Source: RUG12461 sp045657665
GTDB taxonomy: Bacteria > Bacillota > Clostridia > Lachnospirales > Lachnospiraceae
Reading direction: 5' to 3'
DNA length: 64,000 bases
Assembly: GCA_045657665.1 (NCBI GenBank)
Contig: JAZOTN010000030.1
Location: forward strand, 186,001 to 250,000
Shown: positions 44,607-52,682 of the stretch, one piece after another
Layout of the letters: every line of letters begins with the position of its first letter
Numbering within the stretch: position 1 is the stretch's first letter
Position numbers and translations under genes: made by a program
Notes under the pieces: model-generated
What the model saw: the letters and a program-made list of their open reading frames with translations, nothing else
What the model was told of the DNA's origin: nothing
Database searches by the model: none

Positions 44607-45092
44607 ATGCAGGCAAAAGGAACAGTATTTAAATACGGAGACAATGTCGATACAGACGTGATCATTCCGGCAAGATATCTGAACACCTCGGTGCCGGAAG
44701 AACTGGCACAGCATTGCATGGAAGATATTGACAAGAGCTTTGTTTCAAGTGTTAAAAAGGGTGACATTATGGTCGCGACAAAGAATTTCGGCTGTGGTTC
44801 GTCAAGGGAGCATGCACCGATTGCCATCAAGGCAAGCGGTATCAGTTGCGTGATCGCGGAAACCTTTGCGCGGATCTTTTACCGCAATGCCATCAATATC
44901 GGTCTTCCTATCATCGAATGTGCGGAGGCGGCAAGGACCATTGATGCTGGAGATACCGTGGAAGTGGATTTTGACAGCGGAATCATCCGTGACCTAACCA
45001 AAGGCACAGAGTTTCAGGGACAGGCATTTCCGCCCTTTATGCAGCAGCTGATCAAAGAAGGCGGACTCGTCAGCTACATTAACAGCAAGTAG
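44607..45092 (+). CDS. leuD: 3-isopropylmalate dehydratase small subunit
   Basis: 161 residues. FKYGDNVDTDVIIPARYLNT and ATKNFGCGSSREHAPIAIK are the family signatures for the swivel domain that completes the active site with LeuC. AAGGAGGAGG precedes the ATG. It converges on the minus-strand AP2-like gene, stops 11 bases apart. Confidence 0.96.
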   Translation: MQAKGTVFKYGDNVDTDVIIPARYLNTSVPEELAQHCMEDIDKSFVSSVKKGDIMVATKNFGCGSSREHAPIAIKASGISCVIAETFARIFYRNAINIGLPIIECAEAARTIDAGDTVEVDFDSGIIRDLTKGTEFQGQAFPPFMQQLIKEGGLVSYINSK

Positions 45093-45103
45093 GAGATCCG
45101 CTT

Positions 45104-45901
45104 TCAACGGAACGTTTTCAGATAGTCCAGATATTTTTTGGAAACGGGCAGTTCGGTATAGATTGCCGCATACTCTTTTGCGGAAAGGGATTCAATGAAA
45201 TTCTGGCGGAAAGCCTTCCCGATCCCAGCGGTTTTTGCAAGATCCACGGCTTTGTTATAGGCAATGGCAGCTTCTTCCCTAGTGCGGTAGGTTCCGATAA
45301 GATAATTTCCGTTGATGTGGATCTTTGCGCGGAAACGGGGCGCGGTTCCCTCAGTCACGGATTCGACGCCGTAATAGGCATTTTGGATCAGGATATTGGA
45401 ATAGCGATAGTCTGTCGGATCTCCGTTTGCAAAGAGATAATCAATTCCTGCGATCGCATAGCCTTTGATCCCGTACCGGGTCAGGATCCCCGTCTGCATG
45501 CCGTATTCGCTGACGAAAAGGTGATTTCCGCGTTTCTGGATCTTGTGGCTTGAATAAAAGAAGAGATCGTCGATGTCGAATTTCAATACAATCTCGGAGG
45601 TCAGATAGTATTCAAAATAGTTTGCCCTCAGATAGATCGGTGTTTTAAAATACAGGCCGTTGTCACGAAAGTTCAGGAGCGAGACTACCTTTTCAAAGGG
45701 CAGAAGAAATTCGGAGGCACTATAATCCTCAACCCGCCGCTTAGCTTCCGCGAGAATGGCGCGTGCTTCCCGATAGGCGCGGTGAGCCTTTTCCTCCGAG
45801 TCATAGCTTCCGAGACTGATGTGTTTTCTGCGGCAGGTGAGGCTTGCCCTGTAGTATTCGGTGCCGTTTTTTTGTCTGGATGGATAAACGCCGGGTAACA
45901 T
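45104..45901 (-). CDS. AP2-like / degenerate HNH-like / AP2-like protein
   Basis: 265 residues, minus strand. Residues 3-50 (RASLTCRRKHISLGSYDSEE, then KAHRAYREARAIL) and 175-223 (RFRAKIHINGNYLIGTYRTR, then EEAAIAYNKAVD) both look like AP2 DNA-binding domains. Between them, GIDYLFANGDPTDYRYSNIL (152-171) resembles the end of an HNH nuclease core, but the His pair is replaced by Tyr-Leu-Phe. This is the layout of HNH-AP2 homing endonucleases with the nuclease apparently dead, so a retained DNA-binding or regulatory role is likely. A perfect TATAAT lies just 6 bases before the ATG. Confidence 0.65.
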   Translation of the reverse strand: MLPGVYPSRQKNGTEYYRASLTCRRKHISLGSYDSEEKAHRAYREARAILAEAKRRVEDYSASEFLLPFEKVVSLLNFRDNGLYFKTPIYLRANYFEYYLTSEIVLKFDIDDLFFYSSHKIQKRGNHLFVSEYGMQTGILTRYGIKGYAIAGIDYLFANGDPTDYRYSNILIQNAYYGVESVTEGTAPRFRAKIHINGNYLIGTYRTREEAAIAYNKAVDLAKTAGIGKAFRQNFIESLSAKEYAAIYTELPVSKKYLDYLKTFR

Positions 45902-45907
45902 AAATCT

Positions 45908-45916
45908 ATTATACCA
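45908..45916 (-). promoter_or_regulatory. Extended -10 promoter for AP2-like gene, predicted leaderless
   Basis: On the minus strand TGGTATAAT (45916-45908), an extended -10 with perfect TATAAT. The A of the ATG at 45901 is 7 bases after it, the usual start-site distance. No good -35 and no Shine-Dalgarno site. Confidence 0.5.
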
Positions 45917-45933
45917 TAATCGTCTGCAAAATC

Positions 45934-45957
45934 GATCATGTCATGCATGACGATCAT
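45934..45957. promoter_or_regulatory. Palindrome in the AP2-like/thrC gap, possible operator
   Basis: GTCATGCATGAC (45940-45951) is a perfect 12-bp palindrome flanked on both sides by GATCAT (45934-45939 and 45952-45957). It lies between the divergent starts of the AP2-like gene and thrC, just before the thrC ribosome site. Confidence 0.4.
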
Positions 45958-45973
45958 AAGAGGAGTCAGTAAC

Positions 45974-47470
45974 ATGAAAGAAGTCATCTATCAAAGTACA
46001 AGGAGCGAACTTACGGCAACCGCATCAGAGGCAGTTTTAAAAGGACTTGCGGATGATGGAGGATTGTTTGTGCCGGATCATATCCCGACGCTTCCGAGAA
46101 CCATGGAGGAGCTTAAGGATCTCACTTATCAGGAACTTGCCTATGAGATCATGAAGGAATATCTCACGGACTTTACGGAAGAAGAACTGAAAAGCTGCAT
46201 CGCAAAGGCGTATGATGAGAAGTTCGACTGCGAAGAGATTGCGCCGCTTGCTGAGGCGGATGGCCGGTATTTTCTCGAACTATTTCATGGGAAGACCATT
46301 GCCTTTAAGGATATGGCGCTTTCGATCCTGCCGCATCTGCTCCTTACTTCGGCGAGGAAGAACAACGTGGAGAATGAGATCGTTATTCTGACAGCTACCT
46401 CCGGAGACACCGGGAAAGCAGCACTGGCCGGTTTTTCCGATGTTCCCGGGACACGGATCGTGGTTTTTTATCCAAAGAATGGCGTAAGCCCGATCCAGGA
46501 AAAACAGATGGTGACGGAGAAAGGGAAAAACACCTGCGTGATCGGAATTGAAGGAAACTTTGACGAGGCGCAGACAGGAGTAAAGAAGATCTTCCATGAC
46601 AGGGAGTTTGCGAAAGAGCTTGCGGAGAAAGGCTTCCAGTTTTCTTCGGCAAATTCCATCAATATCGGACGCCTTGTGCCCCAGATCGTCTATTATGTTT
46701 ATGCATATGCGAAGCTCCTGAAGAACGGATGCATTGCTCCGGATGAAAAGATCAATGTCACGGTGCCGACCGGCAATTTCGGAAATATCCTTGCTGCATA
46801 TTATGCAAAGCAGATGGGGGTGCCGGTAAGGAAACTGATTTGTGCATCCAACGCCAATAAGGTTCTTTATGATTTCTTCGGCAGCGGGAAATATGACAAA
46901 AACAGAGAGTTTTATGTGACAAGTTCACCGTCGATGGATATTCTGGTTTCCAGCAATCTGGAGCGTTTGATCTTCAGGATCGCCGGCAACGATGCCGCAA
47001 AGAATGCGGAGTATATGAAAGCGCTATCAGAGGGCGGAAGCTATGAGATCGCTTCGGAGATGAAAGAAAAGCTTTCCGATTTTTACGGGGGATTTGCAAC
47101 CGAGGAGGAAACTCTGGAAGAGATCCGCAGGGTATACGAGAATGCTGCCTATGTCATTGATCCGCATACAGCGGTTGCGTCGAACGTTTACCGGAAATAT
47201 GTGGAAGAAACGGGAGACCGTGATACGGTGACAGTAATCGCTTCTACAGCAAGTCCTTATAAATTCACCGGAAGCGTGATGAGGGCTATCGCACCTGATA
47301 ATTCTGAGACGGATGATTTTGCAATGGCGGATGAATTGTCCAGACTGTCTGGTGTCCCGGTCCCGGGAGCGGTGGAAGAGATTCGCGATGCCGCAATCAT
47401 ACATGACAAGGTATGCGCAGTTCATGAAATGCCGGAGATGGTACGGCAGTTTCTTACGAAAAATGCTTGA
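45974..47470 (+). CDS. thrC: Threonine synthase
   Basis: 498 residues from ATG 45974, with AGAGGAG upstream; the frame from 45938 has no such site. GKTIAFKDMALS holds the PLP-binding Lys, ATSGDTGKAALAGF and PTGNFGNILAAYYAK bind phosphate. It converts phosphohomoserine to threonine; length and motifs match the longer E. coli/yeast-like class. It completes the aspartate branch begun by asd at 34 kb. A bidirectional terminator follows. Confidence 0.95.
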   Translation: MKEVIYQSTRSELTATASEAVLKGLADDGGLFVPDHIPTLPRTMEELKDLTYQELAYEIMKEYLTDFTEEELKSCIAKAYDEKFDCEEIAPLAEADGRYFLELFHGKTIAFKDMALSILPHLLLTSARKNNVENEIVILTATSGDTGKAALAGFSDVPGTRIVVFYPKNGVSPIQEKQMVTEKGKNTCVIGIEGNFDEAQTGVKKIFHDREFAKELAEKGFQFSSANSINIGRLVPQIVYYVYAYAKLLKNGCIAPDEKINVTVPTGNFGNILAAYYAKQMGVPVRKLICASNANKVLYDFFGSGKYDKNREFYVTSSPSMDILVSSNLERLIFRIAGNDAAKNAEYMKALSEGGSYEIASEMKEKLSDFYGGFATEEETLEEIRRVYENAAYVIDPHTAVASNVYRKYVEETGDRDTVTVIASTASPYKFTGSVMRAIAPDNSETDDFAMADELSRLSGVPVPGAVEEIRDAAIIHDKVCAVHEMPEMVRQFLTKNA

Positions 47471-47490
47471 TGGTATTTCATGGCAAAAAA

Positions 47491-47517
47491 ACACAGCCCT
47501 TTCGGGCTGTGTTTTTT
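47491..47517. terminator. Bidirectional terminator between thrC and the CheX-like gene
   Basis: 9-bp stem ACACAGCCC (47491-47499) with GGGCTGTGT (47504-47512), loop TTTC, with T5 after it and A-run before it, so it serves both converging genes. Its T tract overlaps the stop codon of the minus-strand gene. Confidence 0.92.
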
Positions 47518-48421
47518 ATGCGTTTTCTTTTACGGAAAAGATGAGATGCACCGTTCCGAAGGGGAACATGATCGGGAGCAGATAGGAATTCTCTGCAAGC
47601 GTCACGGTTTCGTCAATCCTGGTGACTGGCGGCTGAAGAGTAAGACCCTCCGTTCCTTCGTTGGAGAGATTAACAAGGAACAGTCCGTTATGAAGATTCA
47701 GGAAATCTTCAAGGGAAGCGCAGATAAACTCATTTGCCTCGTCACCGTAGCTTTCGAAATTGTCATGTGCATAGCGGTTCGCAAACTTGATCGCAGCGCT
47801 TTCTTCCATGTCAAGAAGTAGACTGTACCGGGTGTTGCCGGTGATCTCCTGGGATACCGTATGACGACCGTCCAGCGTTTCCGCTTTCTGGAGATTTAAT
47901 ACCGTAAAATCATCTCCGATGAATCGGATGAGATTGTTGAAAAAGAGATTCAGGAAATTTGCAGAGGTTTCGCTGATGGATTCCTTTGTGTTCCCGCAAT
48001 AATTCATAATGATCTTGAACACATTGTTTTTCTGGTTGCTGCGTTGTTCAAGAGAGAGGATCTCGTTTTCGGACTGATATTTGAGAAGAAGATTCTCAAA
48101 TTCGGAATTGGTCACATATCCTTTTTCCACAAGGAGCTGACCGAGTACAAGATAGTCCGGGATCTGCTTTCCGACAAGGGATTCGAGCTGTCCGGGAGTA
48201 AGATAACCCATTTCGACCGCAAGTTCGCCGAACATTTTGTCTTCATGTGTCTGCATGATCACGATGGAGTCCACTTCATCTGCAGTCATATATCCGGCAT
48301 GGATGGCAAGAGTACCAACCTTGATGTGGGACTTGTTCTGCTGCGCCATAAGCTCCAGAAGCTGATCCGGATTAACAATCTTGTTGTTAAGAAGGAAATT
48401 CCCGAAAAACTGAGTGTACAT
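47516..48421 (-). CDS. CheX-like domain protein with N-terminal repeats
   Basis: 301 residues, minus strand. The N-terminal 130 residues contain repeats such as AIHAGYMTADEVDSIVIMQ, VEMGYLTPGQLESLVGKQI and VEKGYVTNSEFENLLLKYQ, resembling the MshEN-type c-di-GMP-binding or type II secretion E N-terminal helical motifs. The C-terminal half (about 150-300, with VSQEITGNTRYSLLLDMEE and NEFICASLEDFLNLHNG) looks like a CheX/CheC phosphatase fold. It is 3 bases after the response regulator gene, so they likely act together. No catalytic residues were assigned with certainty. Confidence 0.55.
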   Translation of the reverse strand: MYTQFFGNFLLNNKIVNPDQLLELMAQQNKSHIKVGTLAIHAGYMTADEVDSIVIMQTHEDKMFGELAVEMGYLTPGQLESLVGKQIPDYLVLGQLLVEKGYVTNSEFENLLLKYQSENEILSLEQRSNQKNNVFKIIMNYCGNTKESISETSANFLNLFFNNLIRFIGDDFTVLNLQKAETLDGRHTVSQEITGNTRYSLLLDMEESAAIKFANRYAHDNFESYGDEANEFICASLEDFLNLHNGLFLVNLSNEGTEGLTLQPPVTRIDETVTLAENSYLLPIMFPFGTVHLIFSVKENA

Positions 48422-48424
48422 GTT

Positions 48425-48802
48425 TTATCTCCCTTCGAATCTTGATGTGATGATCGATTTGATGAGTGATATATTGAACGGCTTCTGAACAAAATCATTT
48501 GCGCCGGATTCCAGAGCATTACGAAGTTGTGCCTGCGTTCCGACCGAAGAAACAACAACGATGTCCGCATCCGGAAGAGAGGCCTTGATCTCCTGTATAG
48601 CGGTAATACCGTCTTTTACAGGCATCACAAGATCAAGGAAAATGAGATCCGGCTTGTGCTCCAGAGCAAGCTTTACTGCATCTTCACCGTTGCTTGCTTC
48701 AAAGATCGTCTGTCCTCCGAAAGAGTTTACAACGTCCTTTAGTTGTTTCCTTGCAAGGATTGAATCGTCACCGATCAGAATTTTTGCATCTGCGAGTTTC
48801 AT
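48425..48802 (-). CDS. CheY-like single-domain response regulator
   Basis: 125 residues from Met at 48802, preceded by GGAG; an ATG at 48814 has worse spacing. Receiver domain only: acidic pair IGDDS near residue 10, phosphorylated Asp in LIFLDLVMPVKDG, Thr/Ser in VVVSSVG and Lys in FVQKPFN. No output domain. With the CheX-like partner it forms a phosphorelay or phosphatase pair; no histidine kinase is in the window. Confidence 0.9.
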   Translation of the reverse strand: MKLADAKILIGDDSILARKQLKDVVNSFGGQTIFEASNGEDAVKLALEHKPDLIFLDLVMPVKDGITAIQEIKASLPDADIVVVSSVGTQAQLRNALESGANDFVQKPFNISLIKSIITSRFEGR

Positions 48803-48834
48803 AATGTTCTCCATTCCTTTCGTCAGATATATTT

Positions 48835-48863
48835 ATCATACAATAGAACGCCGGAAAAAACAA
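48835..48863 (-). promoter_or_regulatory. Candidate promoter for the response regulator pair
   Basis: On the minus strand TTGTTT (48863-48858), 17-base spacer, TATGAT (48840-48835, 5 of 6). Leader of about 25-30 nt. Confidence 0.42.
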
Positions 48864-48947
48864 CGGTTTCTTCGTCCTTGAAAAAGAGAAGAATATATGT
48901 TAACGTGAGTTCCTGTAAAGAACTGCTGTTTGAAAGGAAGGATCTTC

Positions 48948-49304
48948 ATGGAACATTTTGATATGCTGACGCTGTTTGACATTCTGCTGCTGGTTTTCGG
49001 AGCGTACATGCTGTTTTCGGGACAGAAGATGAAAAACACCGGGAAGGTCAGCAAACTGATCGTGCCGGAATCGGAGATACAAAAGATTACTAATCAGAAG
49101 GAGTTTATTAAAGAGGTTTACGGGAAGATGATGTTGTTTGCAGGGGTTATCATGCTGTATGGCGCATACGGACTGCTTACCGATTTTCTTCCGGATCTGC
49201 CCGGGGCTGCTATGGGAAACATCATCGGGATCATTATCTTTTTCGTGGTCATGATTTGGTTTTTCAGGAGCTTGATTAACGCAAAGAAGAAATATATGTA
49301 TTAG
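48948..49304 (+). CDS. Small membrane protein, about three helices
   Basis: 118 residues from ATG 48948, with AAAGGAAGG upstream. Hydrophobic segments at about 8-24, 59-80 and 87-108; the end is basic (SLINAKKKYMY). A soluble segment lies between the first and second helices (GQKMKNTGKVSKLIVPESEI). No family recognised; sits next to the palindromic repeat copy B. Confidence 0.7.
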   Translation: MEHFDMLTLFDILLLVFGAYMLFSGQKMKNTGKVSKLIVPESEIQKITNQKEFIKEVYGKMMLFAGVIMLYGAYGLLTDFLPDLPGAAMGNIIGIIIFFVVMIWFFRSLINAKKKYMY

Positions 49305-49311
49305 AATAAAC

Positions 49312-49451
49312 AGTTGGCGCATTAGTCTACATGGCACATGGGTGCCATGCGGAATTTGCACAAAGGTCCGGCCGGACATGCTAGCATGTCCGCGGGGACT
49401 TCTGTGCAAATCGCACATGCGGCTATGCCGCATGTCGCTAATGCGCCAGCT
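49312..49451 (-). repeat. Clover-leaf palindromic repeat, copy B
   Basis: Same element as 15450-15582 in reverse orientation, 140 nt. The outer stem TGGCGCATTAG (49315-49325) with CTAATGCGCCA (49438-49448) extends by 3 more pairs with one G-T. Inside: hairpin CATGGCAC/GTGCCATG (49330-49349), central arm AATTTGCACA/TGTGCAAAT with the perfect palindrome GGACATGCTAGCATGTCC, and hairpin ACATGCGGC/GCCGCATGT (49415-49435, loop TAT). Differences from copy A keep the pairing at three places. It lies in the gap between a plus-strand membrane protein gene and the end of gltA. Confidence 0.93.
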
Positions 49452-49463
49452 GTAATATTATCT

Positions 49464-50831
49464 TCATCTCTCATCCATCGGTATATAGTCTTTATGGGTT
49501 CCCACATATTTGTAAGCGGGACGCATGATCTTTCCGTTTGTGGAGATCTCATCAATGCGATGGGCGCTCCAGCCAGCGATCCTGGCGATCGCGAAGATCG
49601 GTGTGAAGAGTTGCTCGGGAAGCCCCAGCATTTTGTAACAGAGTCCGCTGAAGAAATCAATGTTCGGACTGACACCTTTATAGATCTTTCTTTCCTCTGC
49701 AATGATCTTCGGAGCGATCCGTTCCACAGTTTTGTAGAGTTCAAATTCTTTCTGAAGACCTTTTTCCTCAGAAAGCCGTTCAACAAACGTTTCAAAAATC
49801 TGTGCACGGGGATCGGAGTAAGAGTAGACCGCATGTCCCATACCATAGATAAGACCGGCATGATCGAATTCTTCTTTATGAAGAAGTCCTCTCAGGTAAC
49901 GTTCGACTGCTTCGTCGTCCGACCAGTCGGATACTCTTTTTTCCAGATCATCAAACATCCTGACGACCTTCAGATTGGCGCCGCCGTGACGGGGTCCTTT
50001 TAAGGAACCGATCGCTGCAGCAATGCAGGAATATGTATCGGTTCCGGATGAGCTGACCAGATGCGTCGTAAATGTGGAGTTGTTTCCTCCGCCGTGATCT
50101 GCATGAAGGATCAGTGCAATGTCGAGGAGCTTCGCTTCAAGGGGCGTATAGTTGCCGTCTGGACGGAGAAGATAAAGGATCGTTTCCGCAGTGCTTTTAT
50201 CGGCTCTCGGCGGATGGATAAAAAGGCTGTCCCCGTCATGATAATGCTTGTATGCCTGGTAGCCGTATACGGAAAGCAGCGGGAAAAGCGCGACGAGCTG
50301 CAGACACTGCCGGGTGACGTTCGGGATGGAGATATCATCATCGTATTCGTCATAGGAGTATAGCGTGAGTACGCTTCTCGCAAGCGTGTTCATCATGTCG
50401 CGGCTCGGAGCCTTCATGATGATATCACGGACAAATCCTGTCGGAAGAGAACGGTAATTTCCGAGAAGCGCGGAAAAATCATCAAGCTCCTTTTTGCTGG
50501 GAAGCTTGCCCGTCATCAGGAGATAGGCACACTCCTCGTATCCGAAATGGCTGCTATCCGGGATTCCGCTGACCAGATCCTTGACATCATAGCCGCGGTA
50601 GAAAAGCTCACCGGCCTTCGGGATCTGATTTCCGTGTTCATCCAGATAGCTTGCATTGACGTCAGAGATCTCGGTGAGCCCGACAAGCACACCACGGCCG
50701 TTCACATCACGAAGGCCGCGTTTGACATCGTATTTTGTATATAATTCCGGGTCGATTGAAGATGCGTTTTTACAAAGTGAGGCAAATTCTTCGATTTCCG
50801 GTGTGAGTTCAGAGTAGGGATTTTCAGACAT
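49464..50831 (-). CDS. gltA: Citrate synthase
   Basis: 455 residues from ATG 50831, minus strand, with AAGGAG 9 bases upstream; the frame from 50900 lacks one. Conserved active-site regions: LHADHGGGNNSTFTTHLVSS (His) and SLKGPRHGGANLKV, then GMGHAVYSYSDPRA and the C-terminal Arg-rich end. Makes citrate from oxaloacetate and acetyl-CoA. Divergent from pckA with promoters back to back. The rather long N terminus (about 80 residues before the core) is seen in clostridial homologs. Confidence 0.93.
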   Translation of the reverse strand: MSENPYSELTPEIEEFASLCKNASSIDPELYTKYDVKRGLRDVNGRGVLVGLTEISDVNASYLDEHGNQIPKAGELFYRGYDVKDLVSGIPDSSHFGYEECAYLLMTGKLPSKKELDDFSALLGNYRSLPTGFVRDIIMKAPSRDMMNTLARSVLTLYSYDEYDDDISIPNVTRQCLQLVALFPLLSVYGYQAYKHYHDGDSLFIHPPRADKSTAETILYLLRPDGNYTPLEAKLLDIALILHADHGGGNNSTFTTHLVSSSGTDTYSCIAAAIGSLKGPRHGGANLKVVRMFDDLEKRVSDWSDDEAVERYLRGLLHKEEFDHAGLIYGMGHAVYSYSDPRAQIFETFVERLSEEKGLQKEFELYKTVERIAPKIIAEERKIYKGVSPNIDFFSGLCYKMLGLPEQLFTPIFAIARIAGWSAHRIDEISTNGKIMRPAYKYVGTHKDYIPMDER

Positions 50832-50871
50832 GATACGTACTCCTTTTTTGATTTTCACAGCGAACAAAGCC

Positions 50872-50900
50872 ATTTTATCATAAAAAGCCCGGCGGGTCAA
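50872..50900 (-). promoter_or_regulatory. gltA promoter, divergent
   Basis: On the minus strand TTGACC (50900-50895, 5 of 6), 17-base spacer, TAAAAT (50877-50872, 5 of 6). Its -35 is 7 bases from the pckA -35. Confidence 0.72.
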
Positions 50901-50907
50901 AAGTTCA

Positions 50908-50937
50908 TTGACAAAGTCTTATCACGCAGAGTATCAT
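50908..50937 (+). promoter_or_regulatory. pckA promoter
   Basis: Perfect TTGACA (50908-50913), 18-base spacer, TATCAT (50932-50937, 5 of 6). Predicted start near 50944; leader about 40 nt. Confidence 0.78.
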
Positions 50938-50983
50938 AGTAGTTAGCTTTTTAAAATAAATTCAAAAGAAAAGGGGTAATGAG

Positions 50984-52597
50984 ATGGGTGCAATTGATTT
51001 AACACAGTATGGCATTACGGGTACGACTGAGATCGTACACAATCCTTCCTATGAGTTCCTTTATGAGGAGGAGATGAAGCCGGAGCTGACCGGTTATGAA
51101 AAGGGCGTTAACACGGAACTGGATGCGGTTAACGTTATGACAGGTGTATACACGGGCCGTTCCCCGAAAGATAAGTACATTGTCATGGATGAGAACTCAA
51201 AGGATACGGTTTGGTGGAACACACCGGAATATCCGAATGACAACCATGAGATGAGCGAGGAAGTCTGGGAAAAGGTAAAGGAGATCGCAAAGAACGAGCT
51301 CTGCAACAAACGCCTTTTCGTTATGGATGCGTTCTGCGGTGCAAACAAGGACAGTCGTATGGCAGTTCGTTTCATTATGGAAGTGGCATGGCAGGCACAT
51401 TTCATCAAGAACATGTTCATCCAGCCGACAGAGGCGGAACTTGCTGATTTTAAGCCGGATTTTGTTGTTTATAATGCCTCCCTTGCGAAGGTGGACGACT
51501 ATAAGGCACTCGGACTCAATTCCGAAACCTGCGTGGCGTTCAATATCACAAGCCGCGAGCAGGTCATTATCAACACCTGGTACGGCGGTGAAATGAAGAA
51601 GGGTATGTTCTCCATGATGAACTACTACCTGCCGCTTAAGGGCATGGCATCCATGCACTGCTCCGCGAATACCGATATGGACGGTAAGAACACGGCTATC
51701 TTCTTCGGACTTTCCGGAACCGGAAAGACCACGCTCTCCACGGATCCGAAGCGTCTCCTCATCGGTGATGACGAGCATGGCTGGGATGACAACGGCGTCT
51801 TCAACTTCGAAGGCGGATGTTATGCAAAGGTCATCAATCTGGACAAGGATTCCGAGCCCGATATCTACAATGCGATCCGCCGTGATGCACTCCTTGAGAA
51901 CGTTACGGTAGACGGCGGCGGAAAGATCGATTTCGCAGACAAGAGCGTTACCGAAAACACCCGTGTTTCCTATCCGATCAATCATATTAAGAACATCGTG
52001 CTGAATGTACATGAGACCTCTTCCGGCCCGGCTGCTAAGAACGTGATCTTCCTTTCTGCGGATGCATTTGGCGTTCTTCCTCCGGTTTCGATCCTGACGC
52101 CGGAACAGACACAGTACTATTTCCTTTCCGGATTTACCGCAAAGCTTGCAGGTACGGAGCGCGGTATCACGGAGCCGACCCCGACTTTCTCCGCATGCTT
52201 CGGACAGGCTTTCCTGGAGCTTCATCCCACGAAGTACGGTGAGGAGCTTGTGAAGAAGATGCAGAAGTCCGGCGCAAAGGCATATCTTGTCAACACCGGA
52301 TGGAACGGCACCGGAAAACGTATTTCCATTAAGGATACCCGTGGTATCATTGACGCGATCTTAAATGGCGATGTGCTGAAGGCAGAGACCAAGAAGATCC
52401 CGATCTTTGATTTTGAAGTTCCGACGAGTCTTCCCGGTGTGGATCCGGCGATCCTTGATCCGAGAGATACCTATGCGAATGCATCTGATTGGGAAGCAAA
52501 AGCAAAAGATCTGGCAGAGCGTTTCACGAAGAACTTCAAGAAGTATGAAGGTAACGATGCGGGCAAGGCGCTTGTATCCGCAGGTCCGAAGCTTTAA
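50984..52597 (+). CDS. pckA: Phosphoenolpyruvate carboxykinase (ATP)
   Basis: 537 residues. GLSGTGKTTLSTD is the P-loop and LIGDDEHGWDDNGVFNFEGG the kinase-2/metal region; the N-terminal YTGRSPKDKYIV binds substrate. In anaerobic gut bacteria it often runs toward oxaloacetate and ATP, as well as gluconeogenesis; the direction here is unknown. AAGGGG precedes the ATG. Adjacent and divergent to gltA, which uses oxaloacetate. A terminator follows. Confidence 0.96.
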   Translation: MGAIDLTQYGITGTTEIVHNPSYEFLYEEEMKPELTGYEKGVNTELDAVNVMTGVYTGRSPKDKYIVMDENSKDTVWWNTPEYPNDNHEMSEEVWEKVKEIAKNELCNKRLFVMDAFCGANKDSRMAVRFIMEVAWQAHFIKNMFIQPTEAELADFKPDFVVYNASLAKVDDYKALGLNSETCVAFNITSREQVIINTWYGGEMKKGMFSMMNYYLPLKGMASMHCSANTDMDGKNTAIFFGLSGTGKTTLSTDPKRLLIGDDEHGWDDNGVFNFEGGCYAKVINLDKDSEPDIYNAIRRDALLENVTVDGGGKIDFADKSVTENTRVSYPINHIKNIVLNVHETSSGPAAKNVIFLSADAFGVLPPVSILTPEQTQYYFLSGFTAKLAGTERGITEPTPTFSACFGQAFLELHPTKYGEELVKKMQKSGAKAYLVNTGWNGTGKRISIKDTRGIIDAILNGDVLKAETKKIPIFDFEVPTSLPGVDPAILDPRDTYANASDWEAKAKDLAERFTKNFKKYEGNDAGKALVSAGPKL

Positions 52598-52628
52598 GAT
52601 TCGAAATGTTGAAATAACTGAAACGGGG

Positions 52629-52661
52629 AAGGGGAGAAGCTATACTGGCGTCTCCCCTTTT
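52629..52661 (+). terminator. Terminator of pckA
   Basis: GGGGAGA (52631-52637) pairs with TCTCCCC (52651-52657), extended by AA/TT, followed by TTTT; loop of 13 bases. Confidence 0.72.
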
Positions 52662-52682
52662 GCGGATAAGAGGAGAAATGTG

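Noticed and set aside
49338..50003. Plus-strand frame starting in repeat copy B and running opposite gltA
   Set aside because: Its N-terminal part is translated palindrome and the rest is antisense to citrate synthase; similar frames appear in copy A for the same reason.
51197..52225. 342-codon minus-strand frame opposite pckA
   Set aside because: Antisense shadow; pckA motifs are complete on the plus strand.
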